64,000 bases of DNA from DASUAS01 sp963809795 (GCA_963809795.1 CAWELN010000012.1:62001-126000), one strand, 5' to 3'; counted from the first letter of the stretch, positions 44,971-54,418 are shown. Numbers and translations are program-made. Notes: generated by a model not told the origin, from the letters alone.

Positions 44971-46422
44971 ATGTACGAACGTGACCACCTCTACGTCGGC
45001 GGAGAGTGGGTGGCACCAGTCGCCGGCGGCCGCGTCGACGTGGTGAACCCGGCGACGGAAGCCGTGATCGGTCACGCGCCCCTGGCGTCGGCCCCCGACG
45101 TCGACCGCGCGGTCGCAGCGGCGCGCGACGCGTTCGAGCACGGTCCCTGGCCACGCACCGCGCCGGACGCGCGCGCCGACGCGCTCGTCGCGATGGCCGA
45201 GTACCTCCGCGAGCGGGCGCGCCCACTGGCCGAGCTCAACATCGACGAAGCCGGCGTGCCGATCACGTTCGCGCACGCCCGCGAGCTGGGCCCGGTAGCG
45301 GTGTTCGGCTACTTCGAGCAGCTCACCCGCGCCTTTCCGTGGCGCGAGGTACGCCAGGGCGCGCTGGCACCCGCACTCGTCGTACGCGAACCGGTCGGCG
45401 TGATCGGAGCGGTGGTGCCGTTCAACGGGCCGATCATGTCGGCCGCGGCCAAGCTCGCACCCGCGCTGGCGTCGGGATGCCCGATCGTGTTCAAGCCCGC
45501 CGCCGAGACCCCGCTCGACGCGTTCGTGCTCGCGGAGGCGGCCGAGGCGGCCGGCATCCCGCCCGGGGTCGTGAACATCGTGCCCGGCGGGGCCGACGTC
45601 GGGGCCGCGCTGGTCGCCCACGAGGGTGTCGACCGAGTGGTGTTCACCGGCAGCACCGACGCCGGGCGCGCCATCTCCGAGGCGTGCGCGGGGACGTTCA
45701 AGCGGTTGACGCTCGAGCTCGGCGGCAAGGCGGCCGCGGTGCTGCTCGACGATGCGCCGATCGAGCAGGCGATTGCGTCGATCCTGCCGATGTCGTTCTT
45801 CAACAGCGGGCAGGCCTGCATCGCGTTGAGCCGCATCCTGGCGCCGCGGGAGCGGTACGACGAGGTCGTCGACGCAGCGGTGGAGGCGACCCGCGCGATG
45901 ACGGTCGGCGATCCGCGCGATGCGGCCACCGTGCTCGGCCCCGTGATCTCCGAACGCCACCGCGCGCGCATCGAGGGCATGATCGAACGCACCCGGGCCG
46001 ACGGCGGGGAGGTCGCCGCCGGCGGTGGACGTCCGCCCGGGCTCGACACCGGCTGGTACGTGGAGCCCACCGTGTTCCGTGACGTCGACAACGCCGGGTA
46101 CCTCGCTCAACACGAGGTGTTCGGTCCGGTGGTCGCGATCATCGCCCACGACGGTGACGACGACGCGATCGCGCAGTCGAACGCCACGCCGTACGGGCTG
46201 TCGGGCGCGGTGTTCACCGACGACCTCGACCGCGCGCTCACCTTCGCGTCGAAGATCGCGGTGGGCACGTTCGGGGTGAACGGCTACGCGCTGGACTTCT
46301 CATTGCCGTTCGGCGGGCGCAAGCAGTCGGGCATCGGGCGCGAGTTCGGCACCGAGGGGCTGGCCGAGAACACCGAGGTCAAGGCGATCGCGCTGCCGCC
46401 CGGCAGCACCGTCGACACTTGA
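44971..46422 (+). CDS. Aldehyde dehydrogenase
   Basis: 483 aa from the ATG at 44971 after AAGGA. The fold is clear: PVGVIGAVVPFNGPIM near residue 145, FTGSTDAGR near residue 227, catalytic Glu in LELGGKAAAV (about residue 249), nucleophile Cys in NSGQACIA (about residue 283), and GVNGYALDFSLPFGGRKQSGIGRE near the end. NAD(P)+-dependent oxidation of an aldehyde to acid. Its place after an ADH and before a thiolase-like gene fits oxidation of a side-chain alcohol to an acid before CoA activation and cleavage. Confidence 0.92.
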   Translation: MYERDHLYVGGEWVAPVAGGRVDVVNPATEAVIGHAPLASAPDVDRAVAAARDAFEHGPWPRTAPDARADALVAMAEYLRERARPLAELNIDEAGVPITFAHARELGPVAVFGYFEQLTRAFPWREVRQGALAPALVVREPVGVIGAVVPFNGPIMSAAAKLAPALASGCPIVFKPAAETPLDAFVLAEAAEAAGIPPGVVNIVPGGADVGAALVAHEGVDRVVFTGSTDAGRAISEACAGTFKRLTLELGGKAAAVLLDDAPIEQAIASILPMSFFNSGQACIALSRILAPRERYDEVVDAAVEATRAMTVGDPRDAATVLGPVISERHRARIEGMIERTRADGGEVAAGGGRPPGLDTGWYVEPTVFRDVDNAGYLAQHEVFGPVVAIIAHDGDDDAIAQSNATPYGLSGAVFTDDLDRALTFASKIAVGTFGVNGYALDFSLPFGGRKQSGIGREFGTEGLAENTEVKAIALPPGSTVDT

Positions 46423-46494
46423 GGCGCCGTCGAAGCATTCTTGTGACACCCGCGAATGTACCGTGGCCCGAGAACCGTCGAGAGGGAGACGCTG

Positions 46495-47640
46495 GTGGCA
46501 TCCATGGGGGTCGGCATCGCGGGGATCGGCCGCACCGAGTACTCGCGCAACTCGGGGCGCACCACGCTGGCCATGGCGGCGGAGGCGTGCCGGGCTGCGG
46601 TCGACGACGCGGGCGTCGACCTCGCCGACGTGGACGGCATGATCTGCTTCGAGGCGGGCGATTCGGTCGGGCCGCTTGCCGTGTCGTCGGCGATCGGCAT
46701 CCCCGAGCTCGCGTGGAACATCGACACGATGGGCGGCGGGAACGTCGTCGCCAATGTGATCGCGACCGCCGGTGCCGCGATCGACGCCGGCCTGTGCCGT
46801 TCGGTGCTCGTGTACCGCTCGCTCAACGGTCGCTCCGGCCACCGGTTCGGCACCGCCACCGGCCGGCTCGAGGTGGGCGGCGAGCTTCAGTTCGAGGCGC
46901 CCCACGGTTACCTCGTGCCGCCGCAGTGGATCGCGATGTGGGCCCGGCGTCACCAGCACGTCTACGGCTCGACGTGTGACGACCTGGGCCAGATCGCCAT
47001 CCAGCAACGCGCCCACGCGGTACCGAACCCGCACGCGATCAACCGCACGCCGCTCACCCTCGACGACTATCTGGCCGGCCGCTGGGTGAACGAGCCGTTC
47101 CGCATCTTCGATTGTGCGTACGAGGTCGACGGCGCGGTCGCGCTCCTGCTCACGAGCGACGACGTGCTCGCGTCGTCGCGGCAGCCGCCGGTCTGGCTGG
47201 TGGGCTCGGCCGACTCGCAGTCGGGGGTCGGTTGGACGGAGTGGGACGACCCGACCACGATGTACTCGCGGTACGCGGCGCCGCGTCTGTGGGAGCGCAC
47301 GGGGCTGGGCCCGGCCGACATGGACCTCGCCTGCATGTACGACTGCTTCACGTACACCGTCATGGCGACGACCGAGGACTACGGCTTCTGCGCGAAGGGC
47401 GAGGTCGGCGACTTCTTCCGGGAAGGGCGTGCCACCTACGACGGCGACGTCGTGATCAACCCGCACGGCGGCCTCCTCTCCGAGGGCTACATCCACGGCC
47501 TCAACCACTATTTCGAGGCGGCACTGCAGCTGCGGGGCCACGCCGGGGAACGGCAGGTCGATGACGCCCGCCTCGCGCTGGTCACCGCCGGCGCCGGACC
47601 GTACGGCGGCGCCAGCGTCCTCTCGGCGGAGCAGCCGTGA
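46495..47640 (+). CDS. Thiolase-superfamily lipid-transfer-type aldolase/acyltransferase (Ltp2-like)
   Basis: 381 aa from a GTG at 46495 with AGGGAG. The thiolase fold is recognisable (GVGIAGIGRTEYS, NPHGGLLSEGYIHGLNHYFEA, LVTAGAGPYGGAS). The usual nucleophilic Cys is absent: IDTMGGGNVVAN stands where classical thiolases have a CxSG motif, so it is unlikely to be a true thiolase. This and the overlapping DUF35 gene recall the Ltp2/ChsH2 retro-aldolase of steroid side-chain breakdown, in which Tyr residues (e.g. in YDCFTYTV) are catalytic. That is an analogy, not proof. Confidence 0.78.
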   Translation: MASMGVGIAGIGRTEYSRNSGRTTLAMAAEACRAAVDDAGVDLADVDGMICFEAGDSVGPLAVSSAIGIPELAWNIDTMGGGNVVANVIATAGAAIDAGLCRSVLVYRSLNGRSGHRFGTATGRLEVGGELQFEAPHGYLVPPQWIAMWARRHQHVYGSTCDDLGQIAIQQRAHAVPNPHAINRTPLTLDDYLAGRWVNEPFRIFDCAYEVDGAVALLLTSDDVLASSRQPPVWLVGSADSQSGVGWTEWDDPTTMYSRYAAPRLWERTGLGPADMDLACMYDCFTYTVMATTEDYGFCAKGEVGDFFREGRATYDGDVVINPHGGLLSEGYIHGLNHYFEAALQLRGHAGERQVDDARLALVTAGAGPYGGASVLSAEQP

Positions 47641-48074
47641 ACGCTCCCGTGCTCGACGTACCGCCGCAGCCGCGCCCCGACGTTGACACCGAGGGCTTCT
47701 GGCAGGCCACCGAGCGCGGGGAGCTCGCGCTGTGCCGCTGCCGAGCGTGCCGGCGTTGGCAGCACCCGCCGGTCGAGCGGTGCCGGGAGTGCGGCGACCC
47801 GACCAGCTTCGAGCCGGTCAGCGGCGCGGGCACCGTGTTCAGCTTCATCGTCGCCAACCGCGCATCGGTCCCCGGGTTCTCGGAGCTCGCGCCCTACGTG
47901 GTGGCGCTGGTCGAGCTCGACGAGCAGCCGGGACTGCGCCTCGCGTCACGTCTCGCCGGCATCGACGCACACGAGGTCGAGATCGGCATGCGCGTCCAGG
48001 CGGAGATCGAGGCTCTCCCCGGGGGGAACTACCACATTCCCATCTTCCGTCCCGTCCCGGCACCGTCGGAGTAG
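47637..48074 (+). CDS. Zn-ribbon/OB-fold DUF35 protein
   Basis: 145 aa from a GTG that overlaps the thiolase-like stop (GTGA). N-terminal zinc ribbon CRCRACRRWQHPPVERCRECG (about residues 33-53, four Cys), then an OB fold (GTVFSFIVANR, PYVVALVELDEQPGLRLASRLAG). DUF35 proteins bind acyl-CoA and form complexes with thiolase-fold partners. Its coupling to the Ltp2-like gene strongly suggests a heteromeric enzyme. Confidence 0.85.
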   Translation: MNAPVLDVPPQPRPDVDTEGFWQATERGELALCRCRACRRWQHPPVERCRECGDPTSFEPVSGAGTVFSFIVANRASVPGFSELAPYVVALVELDEQPGLRLASRLAGIDAHEVEIGMRVQAEIEALPGGNYHIPIFRPVPAPSE

Positions 48075-48260
48075 CGCGCACTCCGTGCGTCAGCAAGGCC
48101 CGGTGGAATCCACCAACACGACGATCCGACTCCTCACTCGCATCGCCTTCGGGTTCCCACGGCTACCAACCTGGCGTCGCTGCTGATCGGATGCGAGCCG
48201 GGGCCCACCCGCCCGGCGTTGGCGGTGGGCAACAATCGGTGGCTCGGAGACGATTGCGGG

Positions 48261-48809
48261 TCAGAAGCACGCTGGGATGCCACCGGACGCCCAGAAGGCG
48301 TCGGCCGTCTGCGCTTCGGCCGCGGCCACTGCGGGCTGTTGGTCGACGGGAAGGGCGGCCATGATGGCATTGCGGTCAGCGCGCTTGAGCTGCGCCAGCA
48401 CGCGTCCGATGGTCTCGGGGGTCGCTGCTGGAATGTTGAGCCAGTGGTTGTTGATCACCAAGACTCCACGCTCCAACCCTGGCACCGACCGCACGTCACC
48501 GCCGACGGCAGCGAGTTCGGGCGAGAGGCTCGCTACGACGGTGGGCGGCAGCGCCGCGATCGTGGCCAGGAGATGGGTGATCTCCGGGCCGCACGCGTTC
48601 ACCTGGATGGTCGCCGGAGCGGCTGCTGTTGGCGGGTGGGCGACCGACCCTGACCCGTCGTTGACAAGCTGAGCGACTGCGACAACGGCGCCGATGGCGA
48701 GCAGGGTGACCACACTGAGCGCAATGAGGGGTGTCTTCCAATGCCGGTGTGAAACCGGAGCGACGGCGGCGGACGTGGTTGTGGGGTAGGTGTCGGTGCG
48801 GAGACTCAT
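48261..48809 (-). CDS. Membrane-anchored hypothetical protein
   Basis: 182 aa with an AGGGAGGA site. Residues 28-48 form one membrane helix (PLIALSVVTLLAIGAVVAVA), and the rest is an Ala/Pro/Val-rich exported domain with two Cys (NACGPE near residue 73 and the penultimate PACF), possibly a disulfide. No domain recognised. The 186 bases between it and the DUF35 gene hold nothing I can identify. Confidence 0.65.
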   Translation of the reverse strand: MSLRTDTYPTTTSAAVAPVSHRHWKTPLIALSVVTLLAIGAVVAVAQLVNDGSGSVAHPPTAAAPATIQVNACGPEITHLLATIAALPPTVVASLSPELAAVGGDVRSVPGLERGVLVINNHWLNIPAATPETIGRVLAQLKRADRNAIMAALPVDQQPAVAAAEAQTADAFWASGGIPACF

Positions 48810-49153
48810 GGTTCCTCCCTTTGCTGGTGTGCGAGGATGGGTTCCTCGACCACAGAGTCAGGGAACTCAGCGCCCAGTCCTCTCCGAAGGATGCGCCGGG
48901 TAGCCGCGGAGTGTCGCTGTCAGATGCCACAGAACGCCGGCAGCACGCGTCACACCGCTCGGGTTGTGCTGGCCGCGCAGGCGCGGAACGCGCGTCCCGA
49001 ACGCTCACCGACTCACCGCGGCGGGTAGCGCAGATCGGCACATCTCGTGCACGTGGCTCCTTCCGTCCGCCCGGGCTCAGCGGGGAGGCGGCCCGAAGTC
49101 GCGCTCGGTACGATGGTCGAGAGCAGAGTGGTTCCGAGCCCTTTGGGGGGGTC
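48810..49153. other. 344-bp intergenic region
   Basis: No gene that I can support. It contains the divergent promoters of the hypothetical gene (start 48809) and the amidohydrolase at 49154. A TACGAT at 49109-49114, about 40 bases before the ATG, could be a -10 element of the latter. No obvious repeats beyond GC-rich noise. Confidence 0.4.
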
Positions 49154-50563
49154 ATGGACCGTCTCACGAAGTCGTATCCGGTCTTTGACTGCGACGCGCA
49201 CATCAACGACCCGGAGCAGATCTGGGACTACGTCCCGGACTCCCAGAAGGAGTTGGTGCGCAATACCTACTGGCGTGGCGACGCGGAGGCTTGGCTCAAC
49301 GGCGACACGCCGGTCATGGGAGGCGGCAACGCGCACTTCCCCGGGTACAACCCCATCTGCATCGCCGGGCCGCAGATGAACAAGAAGATCATGCGCAAGC
49401 TCAACACCATGCCGTTGACTGCGGAGCAGAAAGCGTACGTGCACCACGATGGCGCGATCGACCCGCGCGCCCGGTTGGGCGAGATGGACCTGATGGGGAT
49501 CGACCAGGTGCTGGTGATCCCGACCATGGTGATCATGCACGTACCGTTCGCGACGAACGCCGAAGGAGTCGACGCGTTCTGCCAGGCCTACAACAACTTC
49601 GTCGTCGACTGGTGCAGCGAGGAACCGAGTCGGATCTTCGCCGCCGCGTTCCTGCCCGCCCAGGATGCGGGGTACACGGCGAAGGAGATCCACCGCGCGG
49701 CAGAGCTCGGCCTGCCCGTCGGGCTCATCCGACCGATCGACGCGCAGGCGAAGTACCCGAACGCGGCGGCGCCGTCGATGATGGCGAACGGCGAATACGA
49801 CCAGGTGTTCCGCGCCTTCGAGGAGACCGGGATGGTGCTCGGGATGCACACCTTCCCGGCGCCCAACTATCCACACCCGTTGGGCCGCGACTATCTGGCG
49901 TCTCCCGGTGAGCTGTTCAATCGCGCGGGCATCGACTCGCAGACCTTCTCGTTCGTGCACGAGATGCAGGTGTGGTTGTCGCAGGTGCTCCTCAGCGGCC
50001 TGCTCGACCGCTACCCGAAGTTGAAGATGGCCGTGTTCGAGTCGAACGCGGAGTGGCTGCCGTACACGCTGAAGAGCTGCGACCGTCTCTTCAAGCTCTA
50101 CTCGCGCGAGCGTGGATCGGCGGGCGACCGGCTTCCGTCGGAGGCGTTCCACGAGCAGTGCGTGATCTCGTTCGAGTCCGACGAGACCGGCGTGTTCCGG
50201 CAGTGGAAGCATTTTCAGAAGATCGGGATCTGGGCGTCGGACGCCTACCACCACGACGGCGCCGACTCCTGGAGTGCGATGCGCAACATGACCGAGTGCG
50301 GCGTGCCGGAGGAGGTGCAGGCCGACCTGCTCGGTGGCAACGCCCGTCGTTTCTACGGTGTCGAGGGCAAGCTGTTCGTCACCGAGGAGGCGCCGCCGAT
50401 CGACCGGCCCGACTGGTTCCCGCAGGGTCCGGCGCTCGACGAGTGGGCGGAGATCGTGGCGCACCCGAGGGAGCACGCGGAGCAGATGCGTGAGATGGGC
50501 CTCGACCCGATGAGCCTCCTCGATGACACCTCGGGTGTCGCTGCGGGCAAGGGTCTCTACTGA
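49154..50563 (+). CDS. Amidohydrolase-2, DxDxHIND subgroup
   Basis: 469 aa from an ATG at 49154 after TTGGGGGGG. The metal motif is FDCDAHINDPEQIWDYV near residue 11, then MGIDQVLVIPTM, VGLIRPIDAQ, GMVLGMHTFPAPNYPHPLGRDY near residue 235, VFESNAEWLPYTLKSCDR and a C-terminal SFESDETGVFRQW region in place of a DYPH motif. Longer than the other amidohydrolases. Its stop shares a base with the next ATG (TGATG), so the two are coupled and may form a hetero-oligomer. Confidence 0.85.
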   Translation: MDRLTKSYPVFDCDAHINDPEQIWDYVPDSQKELVRNTYWRGDAEAWLNGDTPVMGGGNAHFPGYNPICIAGPQMNKKIMRKLNTMPLTAEQKAYVHHDGAIDPRARLGEMDLMGIDQVLVIPTMVIMHVPFATNAEGVDAFCQAYNNFVVDWCSEEPSRIFAAAFLPAQDAGYTAKEIHRAAELGLPVGLIRPIDAQAKYPNAAAPSMMANGEYDQVFRAFEETGMVLGMHTFPAPNYPHPLGRDYLASPGELFNRAGIDSQTFSFVHEMQVWLSQVLLSGLLDRYPKLKMAVFESNAEWLPYTLKSCDRLFKLYSRERGSAGDRLPSEAFHEQCVISFESDETGVFRQWKHFQKIGIWASDAYHHDGADSWSAMRNMTECGVPEEVQADLLGGNARRFYGVEGKLFVTEEAPPIDRPDWFPQGPALDEWAEIVAHPREHAEQMREMGLDPMSLLDDTSGVAAGKGLY

Positions 50564-51838
50564 TGGCACTGGTCGTCGACGTCGACAGCCACGTCTACGA
50601 GCCGCCGGACATCTGGGACCGCTACGTCCCCGAGCAGTTCCGGGCATTGGCGCGTTCGGCCTTCTACCACGAGGTCGACGACGAGGGGAACCGCCTCACG
50701 ATCGTGAACGGCGCGCCGGGTGCGGAACTCAACCGCTCGCGGCTGGTGCGCCAGGCGATCTGGCGGCCGGGGATGACCGTCGACGACATCGGCGCCCTCG
50801 ACCCCGACCAGTACGTGCCGATCAATCCCGGCGCGTACGACCCGGCCGCGCGTGTCGCCGACATGGACGCGATGGGCGTCGACCTCGCGGTCGTGTTCCC
50901 GACGCTGTTCAACGAGTACCTGCCATTGGTCGAGAACCCGGAGGCCGCGGCCGCCCTCGCGCACGGCTACAACGACTGGATCTGGGACTTCGCGGCGCAG
51001 ACCCACGGTCGCGTGCACCCGGCGGCCATCGTGCCGATGCACTCGCTCCTCCTCGCGCGTCGGGAGCTCGACCGCGTCGCCGAGAAGGGTTTCACGTCGG
51101 TCGTGATCCGCCCGGCCTTCTACACGACGTCGACCATCGAAGGGCACTCTCAACGTGACCAGTTGGCGCGCGCCATGGCCGACGCCATGCGTCAGGGGCT
51201 CGGCGGTGGCGAGTGGTCACCCCGCCACTTCGTCGAGACCGCGCCCTTCCGCGACGTCTGGCGCCGCATCGACGAGCTCGGGCTCGTCGCGTGCGTCCAT
51301 CCGTCGCTTGGGATCACCGGCCCCGATGCCATCTCGAGCGGCGGCGTTCGCGGAGCGCGTCTCGCATCGGCTCGGCGTGCCGCACACGATCGCGGAGCCG
51401 ATCGCGCATATGCAGGATGCCGACCTGTTCGTCACCTCGGCGCTGTTCCATGGCTTGCTGGAGGACTTCCCTGGGCTCCGACTGGCGATCGTGCACGCGG
51501 GGACGAGTTGGGTGCCACTCGCGCTCGAGAAGTCGGAGACCTACCTGTGGCTCTCGCCACAGTTCGCCACCGCGTTCGTGTGCCTCGAACCGGGGGAGGT
51601 CTGGGAGCGTCAGCCGCTGATTGTGTCGTTCGACAGTTGGGAGGAGTCCGTCGGCATCATGCCCGACCGGCTCGGTGCGAAGGCGGCCTGGGGCTCGCGC
51701 TACCCCAACCACGACGCGACCGGTCCGGCGGAGGCACGCGAGATGCTCGAGGCGAACGGCGTCGACGCGGCAATGATCGACCGCCTCCTCGGCGGCAACG
51801 CCGCAGAGCTCTTCCGGTTGCAGGTGCCGGTCGGCTGA
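50563..51838 (+). pseudogene. Amidohydrolase-2, DxDSHVYEPPD subgroup, frameshifted
   Basis: ATG shares a base with the upstream stop. VDVDSHVYEPPDIWDRYV near residue 5 is the metal motif, then MGVDLAVVFPTLFNEYLP, GFTSVVIRPAF and LGLVACVHPSLGIT. One extra base near 51330-51346 shifts the frame, and the rest (RVSHRLGVPHTIAEP, VHAGTSWVPLALEKSE, SFDSWEESVGIMPD, GSRYPNHDATGPAE) runs to 51838. Corrected length about 424 aa. Co-translated with the 49154 gene. Confidence 0.8.
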
Positions 51839-51847
51839 GCGCGTCGT

Positions 51848-52216
51848 TCACTCGTCCTGCAGCATCTCCTGGAGCTCGGCGGTCGGCGGCGGCTGCCCTG
51901 GCGCTGAGCCGACACCCGGACCACCGGAAATACGTGCCGGGAGTGTGGAAGGCGTGGCGAACGATCGACCCGTACCGGTCGATGGCTCCGTCAGCGCCCG
52001 CATCGACGACCGGGTAGTCGCCGGCGCCGTCGAAGTCCCACTCCGCCTTGACGATGGCGCCCACGCCGACGGGAACCTCCACGAGCGCCTCGAAGATCAC
52101 CTCCTCGCCGACCACCACGTCGGCTCGGACGCCCCGGTTGGCAGTGGCGTGGACGACGGGTTGGACGCCGCGGCGTTCCGCGGCATTGGCAGCTCTGGGA
52201 ATGGTGGGAGACTCGC
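51848..52216 (-). pseudogene. Remnant C-terminal PKD-like domain
   Basis: On the minus strand, between the amidohydrolase stop and the MFS-LivF start, there is a ~115-codon stretch with PKD-type features: GVQPVVHATANRGV, VVVGEEVIFEA, AEWDFDGAGDYP, then HAFHTPGTYF. After that the frame must shift by one missing base to read PVVRVSAQRQG and again to read QPPPTAELQEMLQDE and the stop at 51848. No start codon and no upstream part exist, so it looks like the decayed tail of a larger exported protein. Frame changes in this fragment are deletions, unlike the insertions elsewhere. Confidence 0.5.
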
Positions 52217-52219
52217 GGC

Positions 52220-54418
52220 ATGAGCGAGGGCAACGGCGACGAACGCGCGTCGGAGCCCGCTGCGCTCGTCGCCGCGGTGCTCGACGAGGAGTCGCGGCGG
52301 CAAGGTGAGGCGCGGGACGATCTCGCCGTCGACGTCGACTCGCTCCCGGGTGTCGGTGGTGACGCGGTTCCACTCCGGTCCGTGCTCACCCGCGGCAACC
52401 GCGCGTTGCTGCTCACCATGGGCGCGACCTGGGGGCTCGGATTCGGGATCTTCGCGATGACCGCGCTCCTCGCGGCGAAGATCGCCCACCACTACGACTT
52501 CAGCTTCCGCTTCCTCGTGGCAACCGCGGTCCTGCCGGGCTTCACGATCGTGCTGGTGTCGCAACCACTCGGGAACTACGTCGACCGCGCGACGACCGAC
52601 CGCCCGCAGGTCCTGCGGTGGTTGCTCGCGGTCTCGGTGTTCGCCCTCGTGCTCTCGGGTGCCGCGTTCGAGCGCTGGGAGCTCCTCGGCGTGCTCGCGT
52701 TCACCGGCGCCGGCGTGCTCGCCACGGTCCCGGTGCAGAGCTCGCTCCTCGCCGACGCGTTCCCGATCCGCGCCCGGCCGATCGTGTTCGCCCTCTACGT
52801 GGCGATCGGCGCGGTCGGCTTCGCGCTGGGACCGCTGATCGTCGCCGCGACCACGGCCCTCTTCGACGGCACCGCCGAGTGGCGCGTCGCGTTCTTCGTG
52901 GCCACGACAATCGCGGCCCTCCTCGCGTTCGCGTCCGGGCGCCTGCAGGACGCGCCCCGCGGGCGCGCCGAGGTCGAGGAGGTGTTCCACGACGACGGCG
53001 GTATCAGCGACGAGCACCTCACGACCGTGCACGCGCTCACGCGGTTCCGGCAGATCGCGACCCTGCGCTTCATGACGATCGGTGTGCTCACGATGGGGTT
53101 CGCATTCCTCGGCTGGGGGCTCTGGTTCAACCTGTGGCTGCTCGGCCACTTCCAGCTGCGTGCCACGGACCGCGCCTTGTTGCTCGCGCTGGTCGCGCTG
53201 CCCGCGCTGGTGACCACGCCGCTCGCCGGCCGTCTGGCGGGCGCGCAGTTCCGGCGGTCGCCGCGGCGCACGATCTGGCTGTCGGCGGCGCTGTTGCTCG
53301 GCTTCGACCTCGCGATCGTCGGGTGGTGGACCCACACGGTTGCGACGACGATCGTGCTCGCGGCGGCCGGGTTCGCGTGCGTCGCCGCTGCCATCGCGAC
53401 CGTGCTCCCGGTCGCGCAAGCGGTGATCCCCCCGCAGACGCGCGCCCAGGGGTTCGGCGCGTTCATCAACACGCTGTTCATCGGGGCGTTCGTCGCGGGA
53501 GCTCCGCTCGTCGAGTTCTGGCCCGAGCTCGAGCGGCAGCACACGACGCTGTCGTTCGTCGTGACCATCACGACGGTCGTGGGCGTGTGCCTGATGGCCT
53601 ACGGGTCCCGCTTCGTCGAGCTCGACATGCACCGGATGGTCGAGGAGTTGGAGGAGGAGCGGGCTCGGACAGACGCCGCGGGCGCAGGCGCCGAGACACC
53701 GGTCCTGCAGGTGCACGACCTGGACTTCAGCTACGGCTCGCTCCAGGTCCTCTTCGGCATCGACCTCGAGGTACGGGCCGCCGAGACCCTCGCGGTGCTC
53801 GGCACCAACGGCGCGGGCAAGTCCACGTTGCTGCGCGTGATCAGCGGTCTGGGGCTGCCTGACCGGGGCGCCGTCCGGCTCGACGGCGAGACGGTCACCT
53901 ACCTCCCGGCCGAGGCGCGCTCACGCAAGGGGATCGTCCAGGTCCGTGGCGGCGACGTGTTCCCGGGCCTGTCGGTGCAGGACAACCTCCGCGTCGCGCT
54001 CGCCGCGCACCCGGTCGAGCGTCGGGACGCGAGCCGACGCTTCGCCCGGGTGTTCGAGGTCTTCCCCGCACTCGACGCGCGCCGGAACCAGAACGCGGGA
54101 TCGCTCTCGGGCGGTGAGCAGCAGATGCTCGCGTTCGCTTGCGCGCTCCTGTTCGAGCCGCGCCTCCTCCTGATCGACGAGCTGTCACTCGGGCTGGCGC
54201 CGCTCGCCGTGCAGTCCTTGCTCCGAGTCGTGGAACGCCTCCAGGAAGAGGGGTGCGCGATGGTGATCGTCGAGCAGTCACTGAACATCGCGGCGGCGAT
54301 CTCCGACCGCGTGGTGTTCATCGAGAAGGGTCGGGTCCGCTTCGACGGGCATGCTCAGGACCTCGCCACGCGCGACGACCTCGCCCGCGCGGTGTTCCTC
54401 GGAGGTGAGGGCGGCTAA
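52220..54418 (+). CDS. MFS transporter fused to LivF-type ABC ATPase
   Basis: 732 aa in one uninterrupted frame. Residues ~60-460 are a Major Facilitator-like membrane domain: twelve or so hydrophobic segments, with VSQPLGNYVDRATTDRP and PLAGRLAGAQFRRSPRR loops like MFS cytoplasmic loops. Residues ~493-732 are a LivF-type ATPase: Walker A GTNGAGKST, a Q-loop region, signature LSGGEQQM, Walker B LLLIDELSLGLAP and H-loop VEQSLNIA. LivF normally is a separate subunit of branched-chain amino acid ABC importers. Here it is joined to a secondary transporter fold, next to the matching substrate-binding protein and LivHMG fusion. The MFS part could be a regulator or a membrane anchor; its job is unknown. 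Confidence 0.85.
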   Translation: MSEGNGDERASEPAALVAAVLDEESRRQGEARDDLAVDVDSLPGVGGDAVPLRSVLTRGNRALLLTMGATWGLGFGIFAMTALLAAKIAHHYDFSFRFLVATAVLPGFTIVLVSQPLGNYVDRATTDRPQVLRWLLAVSVFALVLSGAAFERWELLGVLAFTGAGVLATVPVQSSLLADAFPIRARPIVFALYVAIGAVGFALGPLIVAATTALFDGTAEWRVAFFVATTIAALLAFASGRLQDAPRGRAEVEEVFHDDGGISDEHLTTVHALTRFRQIATLRFMTIGVLTMGFAFLGWGLWFNLWLLGHFQLRATDRALLLALVALPALVTTPLAGRLAGAQFRRSPRRTIWLSAALLLGFDLAIVGWWTHTVATTIVLAAAGFACVAAAIATVLPVAQAVIPPQTRAQGFGAFINTLFIGAFVAGAPLVEFWPELERQHTTLSFVVTITTVVGVCLMAYGSRFVELDMHRMVEELEEERARTDAAGAGAETPVLQVHDLDFSYGSLQVLFGIDLEVRAAETLAVLGTNGAGKSTLLRVISGLGLPDRGAVRLDGETVTYLPAEARSRKGIVQVRGGDVFPGLSVQDNLRVALAAHPVERRDASRRFARVFEVFPALDARRNQNAGSLSGGEQQMLAFACALLFEPRLLLIDELSLGLAPLAVQSLLRVVERLQEEGCAMVIVEQSLNIAAAISDRVVFIEKGRVRFDGHAQDLATRDDLARAVFLGGEGG

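Noticed and set aside
43669..46422. 917-aa amidohydrolase-ALDH fusion
   Set aside because: The middle ~300 codons make no sense as protein in this frame; the real amidohydrolase continues in another frame to 44959 and the ALDH has its own ATG and ribosome-binding site.
52097..53716. 539-aa minus-strand ORF
   Set aside because: Arg/Glu-rich low-complexity shadow of the MFS-LivF gene.
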